A stretch of 64,000 nucleotides of DNA from Sipunculus nudus (GCA_026874595.1 CM049316.1:68346676-68410675); one strand, 5' to 3'; counted from the stretch's first letter, positions 11,239-23,095 are shown. The notes: generated by a model not told the origin, from the sequence alone. A program made the numbers and translations.

Positions 11239-11246
11239 TCTCCTAC
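11239..11246. repeat. Right copy of the 8-bp target duplication
   Basis: TCTCCTAC directly follows the CCCTG terminus of the hAT-like element and pairs with 9388-9395. Confidence 0.8.
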
Positions 11247-11522
11247 AAAACTCTCTCACATCCCTAAATAACCCTGGCCAAAAGGAATGTTTTAATATTC
11301 TCCCTTGGGTTTGGCTACACCAAGATGCCTAGCAAGTAGCACTGCATGAGACAGTTTCAAGACGGATTCTCTCAACTGCCTTGGTACCAAGACCTCATGA
11401 ACAGATTGTACATCATCAGATGCTTGGCACTTCCTGAAAAAACATTCCATCACGCTTAAAATAGTGCCAGGTCTTCGTTTTAACTTTTGTCGGCGTGCTT
11501 GCATTTTGCCATGCCTCTCCAA
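11247..11522 (-). pseudogene. Integrase N-terminal H2C2 zinc-binding part (broken)
   Basis: The - strand shows LVPRQLRESVLKLSHAVLLA followed by RHLGVAK. This matches the LxxPxxLRxxVLxxxHxxxxAGHxGxxKT start of Gypsy integrases and supplies the two His. After a one-base slip, HSFWPGLFRDVREFCRR leads to the first Cys pair at the very edge of the hAT insertion. The second half of the finger continues at 9395 on the other side of the insertion. Confidence 0.75.
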
Positions 11523-11826
11523 GAGTTTTGTCCTGCCTTTGTAATGTTGCTAGCTCACCTAGCTTAAGGTCAGATGGGCTATGGATACTGGTTGAGTCAT
11601 TTAATTCCTCATCTGCTGTTGTTGTATTACAGCCTCCTGAGTCCTAATCAGACTTAGACTTAATTGGACATGCCCACGAGCTAAGATCATTTGAGTTCAC
11701 TCCAGTAATTTCTTGATCCATCTCTGCCTTCTCCATTTCTTGTTCTTCTTTTCGTTTTTGACTCCTTGTTGTTACAAATATATTCCCACTAAACGATGTA
11801 CTAAATGGATCACGGTCGAGGTCATT
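11523..11826 (-). other. Linker between protease and integrase of the Gypsy-type element
   Basis: About 300 bases of degraded sequence between two recognised Pol domains. No RT signature occurs here, although a standard Gypsy element would have RT and RNase H between protease and integrase. That absence supports the integrase-first order. Confidence 0.5.
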
Positions 11827-12084
11827 TCAAATCAACGATGGAACTGGTGTATCCATGACCCAAACCTCCACCTCTTTAACTACTCCATTTATTCCCAAAG
11901 CAACCCTAGCAGGTGGAATATTTTGTTTTGCCCCACTTGCCATCTGAACAACTGTTCTGTTTCCAATGAGGGCTACCTTATTCAAGAGATCTGGGTTCAC
12001 AAAGGTCATTGAACTACCTATATCTCTGTACGTGACTGTTTCTACCCCATTAATTGTGCCGTGGATAGTGTAATTTTGTGACAA
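11827..12084 (-). pseudogene. Aspartic protease of the Gypsy-type element
   Basis: An 85-codon - strand frame reads YTIHGTINGVETVTYRDIGS then SMTFVNPDLLN, with VQMASGAKQNIPPARVALGI downstream. This matches a retropepsin. The active-site triad D-T/S-G is D-I-G here, so it has lost the hydroxyl residue. The frame is otherwise one of the best-preserved parts. The protease would have cut the Gag-Pol polyprotein. Confidence 0.7.
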
Positions 12085-12290
12085 ACCTAACCGACTAGGA
12101 TCCGGCTCACAGAATCCTGATACGTTTCCCTTCCCTTATTGTGTCTTCCTACAGCATCTAGAAATATGCCCCCCCCCCCCCAATTGTAACTTTCAACCCG
12201 AGATGTGGATGGCCTGGATTTTGGTGAGCGAATTGTCCACAGGTTTCCTTTAAAAGGGTTTTTGGTTTTGCGCCTCATCTTTACCCAAAC
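12085..12290 (-). pseudogene. Nucleocapsid CCHC zinc knuckle of gag (broken)
   Basis: On the - strand the sequence runs ESYNWGGGG, then, after a slip in the 12-G run (seen as C on the + strand at about 12170), GHISRCCRKT, a stop, and GKGNVSGFCEPDPSRLG leading into the protease. It is a CCHC knuckle in which the first two Cys appear as Ser and Trp. The poly-G run is the likely site of frame loss. Upstream gag sequence is not recognisable. Confidence 0.6.
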
Positions 12291-13107
12291 CCTTCCAATT
12301 ATTTGATTCCATCATACGATTTTTCCTTCAGCGTTCAGAATCTTCTTGTATACAAGCTTAATATTTTGTCTTTCTGTTTTACATCATAGTGATTATTTCT
12401 AAATCCGCAGGTAACATTTAAAAAATGATATAAAGTATCCATTTGATTGTTCACGTGTTGTTCTAAATAATCAATAATGTCATATTATAAAATATCCGTT
12501 CAGTTATTCAAATTACTATTGTTCCAACTAGTTATAAATATCAAACAAATTAAATGACCACACCGGGAAAATTACCTTCAGTATTCCAGTCTTCATATAC
12601 TGGCATCCGTGTAGGCGAGTAGGCTCTGATGATATTGTTTACCAGCAGCAACAGATTACATACAGTATCACAGTGTACTGCTCACACAGTGACACCCTGG
12701 TCAAGGGACCAATTTATAAATAAATTTATATTAATAAAGTTGACAAATCCGGTCAAACCAGACCTGTTGATATACAGCATGAAGCACAGACTCCTTCACT
12801 GTTACACTATCAAGTGGCACATTCCTCCTCGGTCGAATCAGGTTAAGGGAGACTTGTTAATGTTGTGTTTACGGCTCGTACAGCTTCACAGCCATGCTAC
12901 TGTATCACATATCAGGCATATGCCATCTCAATGCCGGCCTGACACAATTGCAGATTTTATTTCTCATGTCCATTGTTCCCTTAATTATTTACCTTAATTA
13001 AACTTTACAAGTCTCTGGCTCACAGAGAACAAACAAACATTTCCTTGATTTTCCTTGTTTTTTCTTGACTTGGCCCTTATCACAAATTATCCTGCAGACT
13101 GCGCTAA
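12291..13107 (-). other. Unrecognised leader/gag region of the Gypsy-type element
   Basis: About 800 bases between the knuckle and the 5' LTR. No capsid signature or clear tRNA primer-binding site is seen; the bases next to the LTR on the - strand read TTAGCGCAGTCTGCAGG. A 122-codon + strand frame at 12629-12997 crosses it in the wrong orientation and is taken as chance. Confidence 0.45.
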
Positions 13108-13283
13108 TGTTACGAACCACTGTTCGCCCAGCCTATTGCTGAGTGAAAGATGTTAACAAACCAACTGCACTCAGTGGTTGTCTAGAGCCAAGTACGACGA
13201 GTGTGGGTATCACTTAACATGTTATTAGGCCACACCATTCAAATTTAGTGATAGGAGGCCACGCCAACATTAAATACATAACA
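13108..13283 (-). repeat. 5' LTR of the Gypsy-type element
   Basis: It begins TGTTACGAACC and ends CATAACA. It is the diverged partner of 6593-6772. Confidence 0.85.
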
Positions 13284-13744
13284 TTGTATAAAACCCCCTC
13301 TACACCTTTAATAATTGCAGCTTTGGCACCAGTAAATATGTGCTTATTCAGTTGTGTCTGATGATCAGGGAGTCTGTGGCTTAGGCTCATGTCTCATTTG
13401 TCAAATGTAACATTTGTTTTAAAGATAAAATCTTTTTTGGAGGATGTTTAATATCTTGATTTACAAAAATTGAATTTATTTGTCAGATATGACATAATTA
13501 ATTATGTCAGGACATTATACAGATGACCACAAGGATATACCCAGGACCAACCTAAGAAGTAAACAAAGTGTGGATACTAATGATGATAGTGAGTCTTTTT
13601 ATGAGACACAATTAATTATCACATAGTTTCCTTATACAGTACAAAGATAATGTTAGTTGAATTAAATTGTGCGTTTTCATGGTCTTTTTGTGTGAATTGA
13701 GTTTTCCTCTTGTGTTACAACATTTTATCCAGTATTAACATAAT

Positions 13745-13804
<60 letters not shown>

Positions 13805-14230
13805 GGCACATAGTGAAACCTCTCTGTGGCTGACACTGAAGTGACCGGATAATTTCTCCATTATAGCGGCATGCCCGCCATAGAGGATGTACGGATTGGG
13901 GCTCTCGTTGTGGCCAACAAAAGTTTTATTTTTATTTTTTTCCATAAATCATGTTAATAAATCATTGATTGCTTCATTAGCATCAATATTCGATGGAGAG
14001 TATACATTCCAAAATTGATTAAGAGTGGCCGGACGTACTCGCAGATTTGCAATGTGCTCTTTGACGCATTCCCCGTCAAAATTATAAATTGCACAGTCTA
14101 TTCATGATCAAATAAAGAATCATGGAATAACTAAAGTGATCATATCTTATCATTTCTTAATCTTGGTTATGTTAACATTCTTGGAGACAGCAGAATAAAC
14201 TAGACTCTGTAACTGTCATGGGACAGGCAC
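13284..14230. other. AT-rich spacer with a TA array, no gene
   Basis: It contains a long TA/CATA microsatellite at 13744-13800, which generates a spurious tyrosine/isoleucine frame. The rest shows no convincing domain. The last 200 bases before 14235 may be the degraded upstream part of the following LINE. Confidence 0.5.
13744..13800. repeat. (TA)n microsatellite
   Basis: Alternating TA with one ACATA interruption, about 55 bp. Confidence 0.95.
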
Positions 14231-14234
14231 GGAT

Positions 14235-15857
14235 GTCCACCAATGTTCAAATGGCTGTACATAATTTAAAAATGGGAAAATCTGATGGAAGATCTATTCC
14301 ACAGTCTGACCGTATTCTTAGAGGATCGCACGGTTTGTATATATATATATATTTATATGTACTGATATGAATACTTGTGTAATTATCCCTATACCAAAAG
14401 ACCCAAAAGGTGACCTAACCTGGAGTGACTATTATAGGGGTATTTGATCAGTTGTGTCAAAAAATTACTTGAAAGTGTAATATTTAGAAAAGTGTACATA
14501 ACTTGGCACTTCTCCACTGCAATATGCTTTTAAGAAAGGGCATTCGACTAACATGTGCACAGTAGTCCTTAAGGAGTTGATTGCACATTACATATGGAAC
14601 GGGTCATCAGTATACAGCAATTATGTTGATGCGTCACGCCCATTTGACAGAATTAATATTTCTTAGTTGTTCCCTTTTTTCGTTAAACGCCATTTACTCT
14701 TGAAACGCAATGTTTCGACTACTTTCATAAGTATAATAGCAGATATCTATCAGAGACCGGTTATTAAGACAAAATGGAATGATGTTGAATCCGAACGATT
14801 TAGCGCTAATACCGGTGTACGCCAAGGGAGGTGTATTATGTCACCTTCTGTTTAATATTTATATAGACGAACTTTTAAAACGTCTCACATAAAAGGATAT
14901 AGGGGGCTGTACTGGAATTTTTTTTGCTTGTGCGGTGGGCTATGCTGACGTCATAACGTTCATATGTCCGACGCGGAGTGGGCTTCAAAAGATGGTTTTA
15001 GAATGGGAAAGTTCTTTTCTGAAGAATGTGACATGTTATATAACCTAAAGAAAACAAAATGTGTAATTTTAACAGGGTGTATTCAACTAGACCAGCTAAG
15101 ATTGTTTGAAATTGTGTTTCTATAGAATGGCATGACTCCATACAGTACTTGGGAAACACAATAACTTGGAACTTGTCAGATAACAATGACGTCTTCGGTA
15201 AAAGAGTCAAATTTATTTCAAGCTTCAACACCTTAGTGGCGAATTTCGGATGTCTTTCTAACAAGGTTAAGAACAGGCTATTTCACTCTTACTGTTGTTC
15301 CTTTTACTGTTGCCAAACCTGGATATAAAGCATAAGTCAATCGAGCGATTGAGTACATCATAAAATAAGGCTTTGCGTCACCTATGGCACTTACCATATA
15401 ACTCGCACAAGAATATTGTACATGGATTAGCGGGTTCTCCGGCTCTAATTGATATAATCAGCTCATGCTTGGTAAATTTATTCCTGACCGTGCAGAATGT
15501 TGCAAATGACTTTGTCAATTTTCTGATAAAAAGAAGCTCATTATACAGCAATTGGTGTTCTAGGGGGCAATTTACGATATCTAGAAAGTCAGAGGCACGA
15601 CCATGATGTAAAGCGCGACATAAGAAATATTAAAATTCTAAAGAGATAATGGCAACAACATCTATAAATAAAGATTTACTTTTAGATATGCTGGAATGCA
15701 AAGATTCTATTTGTAACTCATATCTGACCTACGATGAGGTTAAAATTCTTATTGATTTATTATCTACTAACTTTGTAATGAGAATAGACCGAACTGTTTT
15801 TCCCTTCCTTCTGTTTTCATTCATTTTATTTTATACTGAAATTCATTGTACGAATAA

Positions 15858-15910
<53 letters not shown>
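14235..15910 (+). mobile_element. CR1/L2-like LINE fragment, reverse transcriptase region (dead)
   Basis: Reading + in shifting frames gives the RT landmarks in order: AVHNLKMGKSDG; IPIPKDPKGDLTWSDYYRGI; YAFKKGHSTNMCTVVLKELI; a DASRPFDRIN motif (usual aspartate box); DIYQRPVIKTKWN and VRQG near 14820; a YADD-like box near 14945 (GGLC/YADVI in a broken frame); and further on, ALRHLWHLPYNSHKNIVHGL and DIISSCLVNLFLTVQNVAND. This matches non-LTR RT plus a downstream connection region of CR1/L2 type. It ends in a (TA)n tract at 15859-15909 that may be its tail. The endonuclease and 5' part are missing. Confidence 0.7.
15859..15909. repeat. (TA)n microsatellite at the end of the LINE fragment
   Basis: About 50 bp of pure TA directly after the last LINE-like coding. 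It may be the LINE tail or an expansion from it. Confidence 0.9.
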
Positions 15911-15911
<1 letters not shown>

Positions 15912-16930
15912 TGAATTGTCAAGATATTTTTTGGCCTAAAAAACACAGTAAAATTGAAACATTTTCAGGATTGAGAATTCCCTTTCAGTCTTTCAGTTCC
16001 GCGGTACCGTCTGTGATCGCGGGAAATTACTTCCTCTTCTGTCAGTAGGGCTTTCATATATCGACTCCTTTAAAATGCCTGTGTCAATGTGGGAAGGGCA
16101 AAACCTTTCTCATCAATTATTTAACATGTGTTTATCTAAATTTAATGAATAAATGACAAAGCAACATAGCATTGCAGTGTTCTATGTTGCTTGTATATAA
16201 CCATCGACTGACCCTGACTTGCCTTGAAGACGCTGAAAAACTTGTGCCCTTGTATGAGACACCCCCCCCCCCTCCCTCGCCAAATATTTAAGGATAAAAT
16301 TTATCGCCTTATACACAGATAAATATGGTAATAGGGTATTATATGTTGGGTAATAAAATTTTAATCTCGTTTTTATTCATTGCCCTATCTCTTTTATTGT
16401 GTATTGCATATTATTTGGAAGGTTGGTCATATTTTATGCCATGCAATTACACAGTTTTCGTAGGTTCCTAGGAATTTGAATCCCCTAAATCACATCTTCC
16501 CTCTTAAACTGGCAATCGGTTTTACCTGTTTTTTCTAAATGTAGTTCCGAATATCTATGAATAAAGTGACGTTGTGTAATAACTTAGCTTATATTTAAAG
16601 CAATCAGAGATAAAATAATTGATTGTAAAATGAAATACATACCCTAATGAGAACACAACATGGAAAATACATATTTTAATGGAAGAAATACAATCAGAAC
16701 TAATGAGAACTGTGCACAATATCCGTTTTTCATTGCTCACACACGTCAGCTTGTCAGAGAAGTACCGACACGTGTAAATACATCCCTCATCCTTTCAGTC
16801 ATTCGGCAATACATGTGATCCTATTTAAGTCTTTAAAGACCAGCTAAAGACAAAAGTAGCTTAAGCTTTGTATATAGTTCATATCATAGTTAAAGGTCAG
16901 GAATGTATCTTTATTTGTTAGCAGTAATTG
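15911..16930. other. AT-rich spacer, no gene
   Basis: A run of C lies near 16262. Otherwise unremarkable AT-rich sequence with chance frames only. Confidence 0.5.
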
Positions 16931-16959
16931 TGTTTCATCAGTATGTTGATTACAGCATT

Positions 16960-19010
16960 GGTAACTAGAAATGTGCTCGGAGAGCACAGACTTCCGCTTA
17001 GGCAGCTCATTAGGCCTACCCGTACATGGCCCACATCGGGCCTACCGCCAGGCTCAGATGGCAAATGTTGTGAACATATATTGTATGGCGCGCATGTTCT
17101 GTGGACACAATTGTGTTCTCTTATTACATGGATGAGCCGGCTTGAGTATATCCCATCAAATCTTAAGCAGGGCCCGGTAATTATGATTCCGAAACAAAAA
17201 GGTAAAAGGGCCAGTGAGACAGGAGATTGAGAGGAATCACTCTATTACCGGTAATATTCATGCTGTATTAACTGGTATGTTTGTCCAGAATCATGCGCTG
17301 GTACCAGCATTTAACAGATATATTTCCAGGCCCGATGCAATTCCGGTATAAGAAATGTATGCATCATTTGTTGCACAGGGGTGTATTGCTTATCACATTG
17401 AAAGAAAAGCACCATTGTACGCGTGTTATTTTTATACACAAAATCTGCTCTTGATGTTGTTTGGCATTCAGGATTATTGTTTAAGCCAAACAGAATGGGA
17501 ATTAAGGGTAAGATGTGGCGCATAATAAGAGAAATGTACAGTGATTGCTATTCTAGAGTTGTTGTAGGAAAATGTATATCCAAATCTATACCGTTACTGC
17601 AGAGTGTTCGTCAGGGGGGGGGGGGGGGACCTCTCACCATTGTTATATTTGGTGTACATCAATGACCTATTAAAGAGTCTGCGAGGCTCGGGATTTGGTG
17701 CAACCATTGGTAATGTTTTTACAGGGTCCCCGACCCAAGCCGATGACGTCTCTCTGCAATAACGCCAGATGACTTACAACGCTTAATTGATATATTTCAT
17801 ATGTATTCTAGCAAGTTAAGATTCAATTATAATGTAACAAAAATATAATATTGTCACCTTTGATGTGAAATATTAAAGAAGTTTGAATTGGTCCTTGGGA
17901 GAACAATTTATTCCAGTATTTTCATCTGTGAAACATTTAGGAATCATACAGGATATGTCAAGCCTAACCAATGAAAGAATATGAGCAGCTGTCACCAAAG
18001 GGAGAGCTTCTTTTATGAATGTTCTTGGATGTGCCGGGGGCAAGGGGTTAAACCCGTTGACATTTTAAACTCTTGCGCCATGTTATTTTACCACGTGCAA
18101 CATTTGGTTCTGAATAATGGTGGGGAATATCGGAAGTGGAAATCTTGCGGCTTGATAGGATGTTGAGATTTTGTTTGAAAGGGTCACAGGGGTTTAGCAA
18201 GAGGTCACATTCAGTTTGCGTGACGTGAATGGTGGGCTGTCTCAATATGGATTCCTTTGTTGATAGAGATAAGCTGCTGTTCCTTGGACAGCTGTGCCGC
18301 AGCAGTCCCCATGATCCCTGTAAAGAAACATTAATACTAAGGCTTTTTCAATATATCATATGTAAAAGAAATCCGAAATGAATATGGGGAGATTATTATC
18401 TCATACTTATGAAATACAACTTAAATGAATGCTAGTATATTGAAAACTTGAAAATATCTTCACAGTTCCCAAACAAACGATCTTGGAAGGATATTATCAC
18501 TAACGCCATAATGTTCCATGACCAAAAGGTTAATACGGAAATACTTTAAGCTGACGCGTCACGCTGCATTTTTTTGCGAATGTATGGCCCTCCTATTGTT
18601 TACATCCATCTCCACTGTGGAGGGCAGCCCTGTCTCATCCATATTCTGTAATTGTATTCAAGTACCAGGTGGCTCAATTGCTGGTCAGACCAGATATTAG
18701 AATCTATAGTAATGAAATACTTGGTTACAGGTGTGGTCAGTTTTAGCGACAAAGTATTCCATGTTCTCACAGAGTGCACTTTTCTAACAGAGTAGAGGAA
18801 TCCTGTCTGGGATAAGCTGAATATTTTGTGCCCGGGTACAAATATCCATCAACTCCGAGAAATATTTGGTTATTTTGGTTGTTTGGTGAAGATCATGCTG
18901 ATTTAATTGCTAATGAAAACAAATACTTTCAAATTCTACCGTGTTGGGCACGTTATGTATTCATTACAACACAGGGACACTTGTGAAATTGTCAATCTTG
19001 CGTTTGTGAA
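16960..19010 (+). mobile_element. Second CR1/Jockey-like LINE fragment (dead)
   Basis: The + strand carries RT pieces in order: PRTWPTSGLPPGSDG-like text near 17010; VLWTQLCSLITWMSRLEYIP with SNLKQGPVIMIPKQKGK; ALDVVWHSGLLFKPNRMGIK with GKMWRIIREMYSDCYSRVVV; IPLLQSVRQGG interrupted by a run of 12 G (about 17616-17627); and an ADD box as PTQADDVSL with DLQRLIDIFHMYSSKLRFNY. Downstream, 18.66-19.0 kb gives a zinc-binding-like C-terminal segment, VFHVLTECTFLTEYRNPVWD. It differs from the 14.2-kb fragment in its motif spelling, so it is a different family. Confidence 0.7.
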
Positions 19011-19474
19011 ATAATAAAGTTTTACATGCTCAGTTGATTGTGAATTAAAAAAGCACAGACTTTTTGGTTTTCTAATATTATGATGCACTGTATCTGTTGG
19101 TTGCATATATTACGCTGTCTTGCTGTTGTTAGTTTTGCTATTATTTTATTACTAGAGGCACCCGTGGATTATCCACGGTTCTGTCAGATAAATAATGTTT
19201 TGTGATGAGCTTGTAAGGATTGAATGTCGCATATCTTTATCCTGTGCTTTTCGCAATATTCATGATATAAAGAGCTCTTGTGCTAGGATTTTCCATGTAA
19301 CCCCATCCAGCAAGAAAAATAGCAAAGACTTGCAAATTATGCTATTTAAGGAATCAAAGAAAGAACCAGTGGTGACGCATATATAGTAAATACGATTTTT
19401 TTCTTGAGAATTTTTTTTTCTTCCAATAAAGAACATGGGCATGACATCATCATTGCCGGAGTGTTAGCGATTGT

Positions 19475-19475
19475 T

Positions 19476-19550
<75 letters not shown>
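19475..19550. repeat. (TA)n microsatellite with GTA/TTTA interruptions
   Basis: About 75 bp of alternating TA, interrupted twice. Confidence 0.95.
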
Positions 19551-19553
<3 letters not shown>

Positions 19554-19712
19554 ATTAATACTGTGAACAATTTTGAAAAAAAAAATTATATGATTGTATA
19601 TAGAAAAGTAAAAGTTTATGAAAGATAATTTGTATAAATTGAAGCTCAAAACTGATGCTTTAAGTTGTCAATTGTTGGGAGTTATAGGTTTGATAATAGA
19701 CACATATATAGG

Positions 19713-19840
19713 TTCTTCCACGCGAAAATACAACTCAAAACTCAAATGTGTAAAGACAGGCTTAAGCAAATAGCCTCTTCCACGCAAAAATACAACTCAA
19801 AACTCAAATGTGTAAAGACAGGCTTAAGCAAATAGCCTCC
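19713..19840. repeat. Tandem duplication of about 62 bp
   Basis: Two adjacent copies of TTCCACGC(G/A)AAAATACAACT followed by CAAAACTCAAATGTGTAAAG and ACAGGCTTAAGCAAATAGCC. The copies differ at one position, so this is a recent event. Confidence 0.9.
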
Positions 19841-21235
19841 TACAGTATGAAATACTTGTCCTGAGCTTTGTTGATTTTCATCTGGTTGATCGGAGACTGA
19901 TGATGCTCTCAGATAAATGGCAGATTTACATCTTTCGGTGCAAGACATAACTTCACCCTTGTTTCGTTGCTTTGTCTTTAGTAAAATTAAAGCAAAAGGT
20001 ATATCCTGATTTTTCGGAAAATTTGCAGAGGGTTAGTGTAAAAGTGTATGCTCTTTAAATTTGGAGGATGAAACCGTACTTAAGCATGACAATGTTTTAC
20101 ACGAAATTCGCAGATATGAACGAACGACTGATTAGGATATTCTGGCCGGGGTTTGTAGGCTTCGACCACAGAATCTATTTTGCATTGGAATCCATATCCG
20201 TTAACAGATGTACAGGTCACACAAAGTCCCTTGAAATTGAAGACCCTGTTTTACTTAACCGTATTCAGGTTCAAGAGATTCCCTTTAAACAATATTTGTC
20301 AAACAACCCATAAATCGGCCGAACTATTTAAACCATGGTTATCATGGAAAAATACCTCTGACTAAATGGAAATCAATATACCTGTTAGCCCATAAAATGA
20401 TGTTCTTGTAAATGGTCATTCAATACACACGACATCTCATATATGAAAGGGAAAGACCTCTCGCCCATCAATGTGCGCACAGCATTATTTCCAGTCGAAC
20501 GCGTGCCATATTGCTTTGCAATGGAAAATTACAATAATTAAGGCAATGGAGCAATATAGAACATACATTGACAACATTCATTTGAAATAAAATGGTTATA
20601 AAGAATATGATCGTCTGTTTGTTTTACGAAATGTTGTAAATCTCGGGTGCTGCAATATGGCGCGATATCGGTGAAGTAGTCGTTTAAGTGTATACAAACG
20701 TGCCACCCGGTTAAAACACGTGTTTGGTAAATGGGCGCGATTCTGTGGTGACTTCCATGCTAGCTGCATGTGGACCGCCATGATTGTATACAGTGCTTCC
20801 CCATGCAACCGGGGTCAATGTCAGTCAAGGTCGCTGAAGTTTCGTGTCATCTGCACATTACCATATCCTTTTGGGTCAATGGGCCTTGACCCTGACCCTA
20901 TGCGGAGGTTGGTGAAGGGTCCAGCTCCCTGTGTCCACTCAACGGAAAAGCACTCGATATTGACAGCAGATTCATGTAGACATGTAAACTTAAAATCTTT
21001 ACTTCATTTTGTCAACGTAAAATTCCTTTAAAGGCATTATAATGGAAATGGGGGTGAATGGGGATAACAGGTGATCCGCTTGACCGCATATTGGCTTGCT
21101 GCGGCAGGACATGTCTTAACAGGCCAGTGAGCTCGAAATGCAAGACATTCCCCAAGGCGCCTCCTGAAAAAGCTTGATATGCGTGGAGGACCTTGTAGCA
21201 CAAAAGAAATAGGGGCACCTAATAGGGACATATTA
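19841..21235. other. Unclassified sequence, moderately GC-rich between 20.6 and 21.2 kb
   Basis: No recognisable exon or transposon domain. Several open frames of 60-103 codons overlap on both strands at 20.6-21.2 kb but show no family pattern. The region could be the non-coding part of a transposon. Confidence 0.35.
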
Positions 21236-21418
21236 TAATAATAATGATAATGATGATGATGATGGTTATGCTAATATTATTATTATTATTACTACTATTT
21301 TTGAAATGTGTATAAACAAGTTAACCAATGATTGTTCTAATATTGTTATCTTGTATGTTTTTGCTTGTGTAATCTTCATTTTTGAAGGAAATAAAAGCCA
21401 AACAAACAAACAAAAATT
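21236..21418 (+). mobile_element. Probable LINE 3' end with an (AAAC)n tail
   Basis: A (TNA)n-rich start (ATGATGATGATGG, ATTATTATTATTATTACTAC) is followed by a short 3'-UTR-like stretch, the signal GGAAATAAAAGCC and a tail CAAACAAACAAACAAAAA. The pattern resembles the 3' terminus of a severely 5'-truncated non-LTR element. No coding remains, so the class is uncertain. Confidence 0.4.
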
Positions 21419-21868
21419 GTCAGAAATGCAATAATTTTCCTCTTAAGAAAGGCTCCATTGCTAAACGTTGATTTACTGACCACTTTTGAGGGAAGCGTCA
21501 CCGTTGACTGTGGCGTTAGGTCTCCTGCTATATCCCCGTGTAAACAACAGTGCAATAAATTCCCGTATACCACTGGAGCTCATTCCGGGGTTATTTACCC
21601 ATACAGCATCTATAAACTTTATCTAACTTTTCCTTGTATCAATACAGATCTTTCCTGAAAATTTTATTTAACTCCGTTGAAAACTTTTGAGAAATCTTGC
21701 TGATAGACAAACAGACAAACCAAAGCTGCGTAAAACATATCTCCCGCCGCTTGGCTTGGCCGAAGTAACTATCAACATAGACGTATTGATGTGTATTGAT
21801 ATATCGGTATATTGATACAGCCCTACAATTTACATTTGTTATGATAAATCTTTACTTTTTCATTTCAG

Positions 21869-21957
21869 ACATACAATTATTTTAAGTCCTCCTGACGAAA
21901 GCATGGCTAGCGGAACAAGTTCATGCGCTAGTAAGCAAGTCCAGGGTGGTAAAACAG
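21869..21957 (+). CDS. Exon A of the CARD-ZZ gene (probable first coding exon)
   Basis: A strong acceptor (TTTACTTTTTCATTTCAG) precedes the exon and a strong donor, AAAACAG|GTGAGT, ends it. An ATG at 21903 in good context (AAGCATGG) opens a frame MASGTSSCASKQVQGGKT plus one base, so the downstream junction is phase 1. The frame is also open from the acceptor to the ATG, so coding from an earlier exon cannot be excluded. The residues are Ser/Gly/Lys-rich, as in a flexible N-terminal tail. It joins in frame to exon B at 34207, which starts with the two bases needed. Assignment to one gene rests on phase, strand and order, not on transcript data. Confidence 0.6.
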
Positions 21958-22012
21958 GTGAGTCATCTTTAACTTTTTTTTCAAGGGAATGCATATCAGC
22001 TCAGATTCATTT

Positions 22013-22560
22013 TTAGCTCAGCTGACTGAAAGTCAACTGACGTATAGGAATGGCTCTTTTCCTATCCATCCAGCCATCCAGGCATCTGGCCATCATGTTA
22101 GCAATTCACAAATCGGAACCACTTACTCCTGACACTTCTAAATGAATACTCAGGGAGGTAAAAAATCTCTTCGGAAACAGAAAATTAGGTTATTGCGATG
22201 TATAGCTTTCGAGCCATTGGGCTTGTATATACCCCCAGAAAAATTTAATTTAGGTACAAAACCTACAGTATCTTGATAATTGATAATTGGATTGTTATGA
22301 ATCTTGCTTTGAATTTTGAACTTGACTGGTTTTTTCAGTTCCCCAAAACCGATGGTGACACCTTTCATAAGCGATGGTCCTTTGTCCCCAAGCACGAAAG
22401 TAAAATCAATACCTTTAATGTTGCCCAACTTTGACCACTGCATATTTTTTTCTTTGTATGCACTTATGATTTTCACAGGATATACACAGAAAGGGTTTAC
22501 TTTTTTTAAAATTTGATATGTGAAAGGAATTTATTAAAACAATGTAGTTTTAAGTTTTCA
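22013..22560. repeat. AGCTCAGCTGAC-family repeat
   Basis: It starts TTTTAGCTCAGCTGACTGAA and AGTCAACTGA, followed by a CCATCCAGCCATCCAGGCATC tract. Later come GAAACAGAAAATTAGGT, AGCTTTCGAGCCATTGGGCT and TGATACCTGCAGT-like phrases shared with other members. It lies in the first large intron of the CARD-ZZ gene. Confidence 0.65.
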
Positions 22561-23095
22561 AACCCCATGCCAAGTATTGTTTACATCTAGCCAACCCAGA
22601 ACTGTAATATGCAGTCAACTCTTCAACTTGGCTGTCCCATCGGACAGTATGAGCTAATTCTTACTTGTCCGAATGAAAAACTGACCGGCCCGAAAAATGA
22701 TGTTTTATTGAGCTATTTGCTAAAAATAAGGGTGGTTCAACTGGTCCTGGTCCCTGGTGAGGAATCAGAATAAAAGTTTTAAATAATTATTTTGAATGTG
22801 TGGCTACCGATTATTGATTAAGTTTTGATAATCTAATAAAACCCATGAAAATGCATTTAAAGATTATATTGTTAAAATCCTGACAGTATATCATATTTTA
22901 TATTAATGGCCTTACAAAGCGGAGTAAATAATATATCTAAAAATTTTAAAATAGAACTATTATTTTCTACAATATCCTTTAATTATTATTAAACACATAC
23001 ATATAAATTAAAATGTTTTATTTTATATTGAAAATCAATACTTTAATCTAGTTCAGTAATATGATTACTCATACAAATTATACAGGGGTTATATA
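22561..23095. other. Intronic AT-rich sequence, no gene
   Basis: It contains a CCAAGTATTGTTTACATCTAG phrase shared with repeats at 25.39 and 48.02 kb. Otherwise AT-rich with no exon-like structure. Confidence 0.45.

Larger units (their letters stand above)
6593..13283 (-). mobile_element. Gypsy-type LTR retrotransposon, dead, integrase before reverse transcriptase (Gmr1-like)
   Basis: Two related direct repeats of 176-180 bp bound the element, each running TGTTA...TAACA on the + strand. Read on the - strand, the order is 5' LTR (13108-13283), nucleocapsid knuckle, protease, integrase, reverse transcriptase, RNase H, polypurine tract and 3' LTR (6593-6772). The RT and RNase H residues are Gypsy-like, but integrase lies before RT. 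Most Ty3/Gypsy elements have RT-RH-IN; the order seen here is that of the Gmr1-like group. Every frame has stops or shifts, so it cannot be active. A hAT-like element is inserted at 9396-11238. Without it the element is about 4.85 kb, and most of gag seems lost or unrecognisable. Confidence 0.85.

Noticed and set aside
12629-12997. 122-codon + strand frame as a gene
   Set aside because: It lies in the leader/gag region of a - strand LTR element and is in the wrong orientation, with no recognisable motif.
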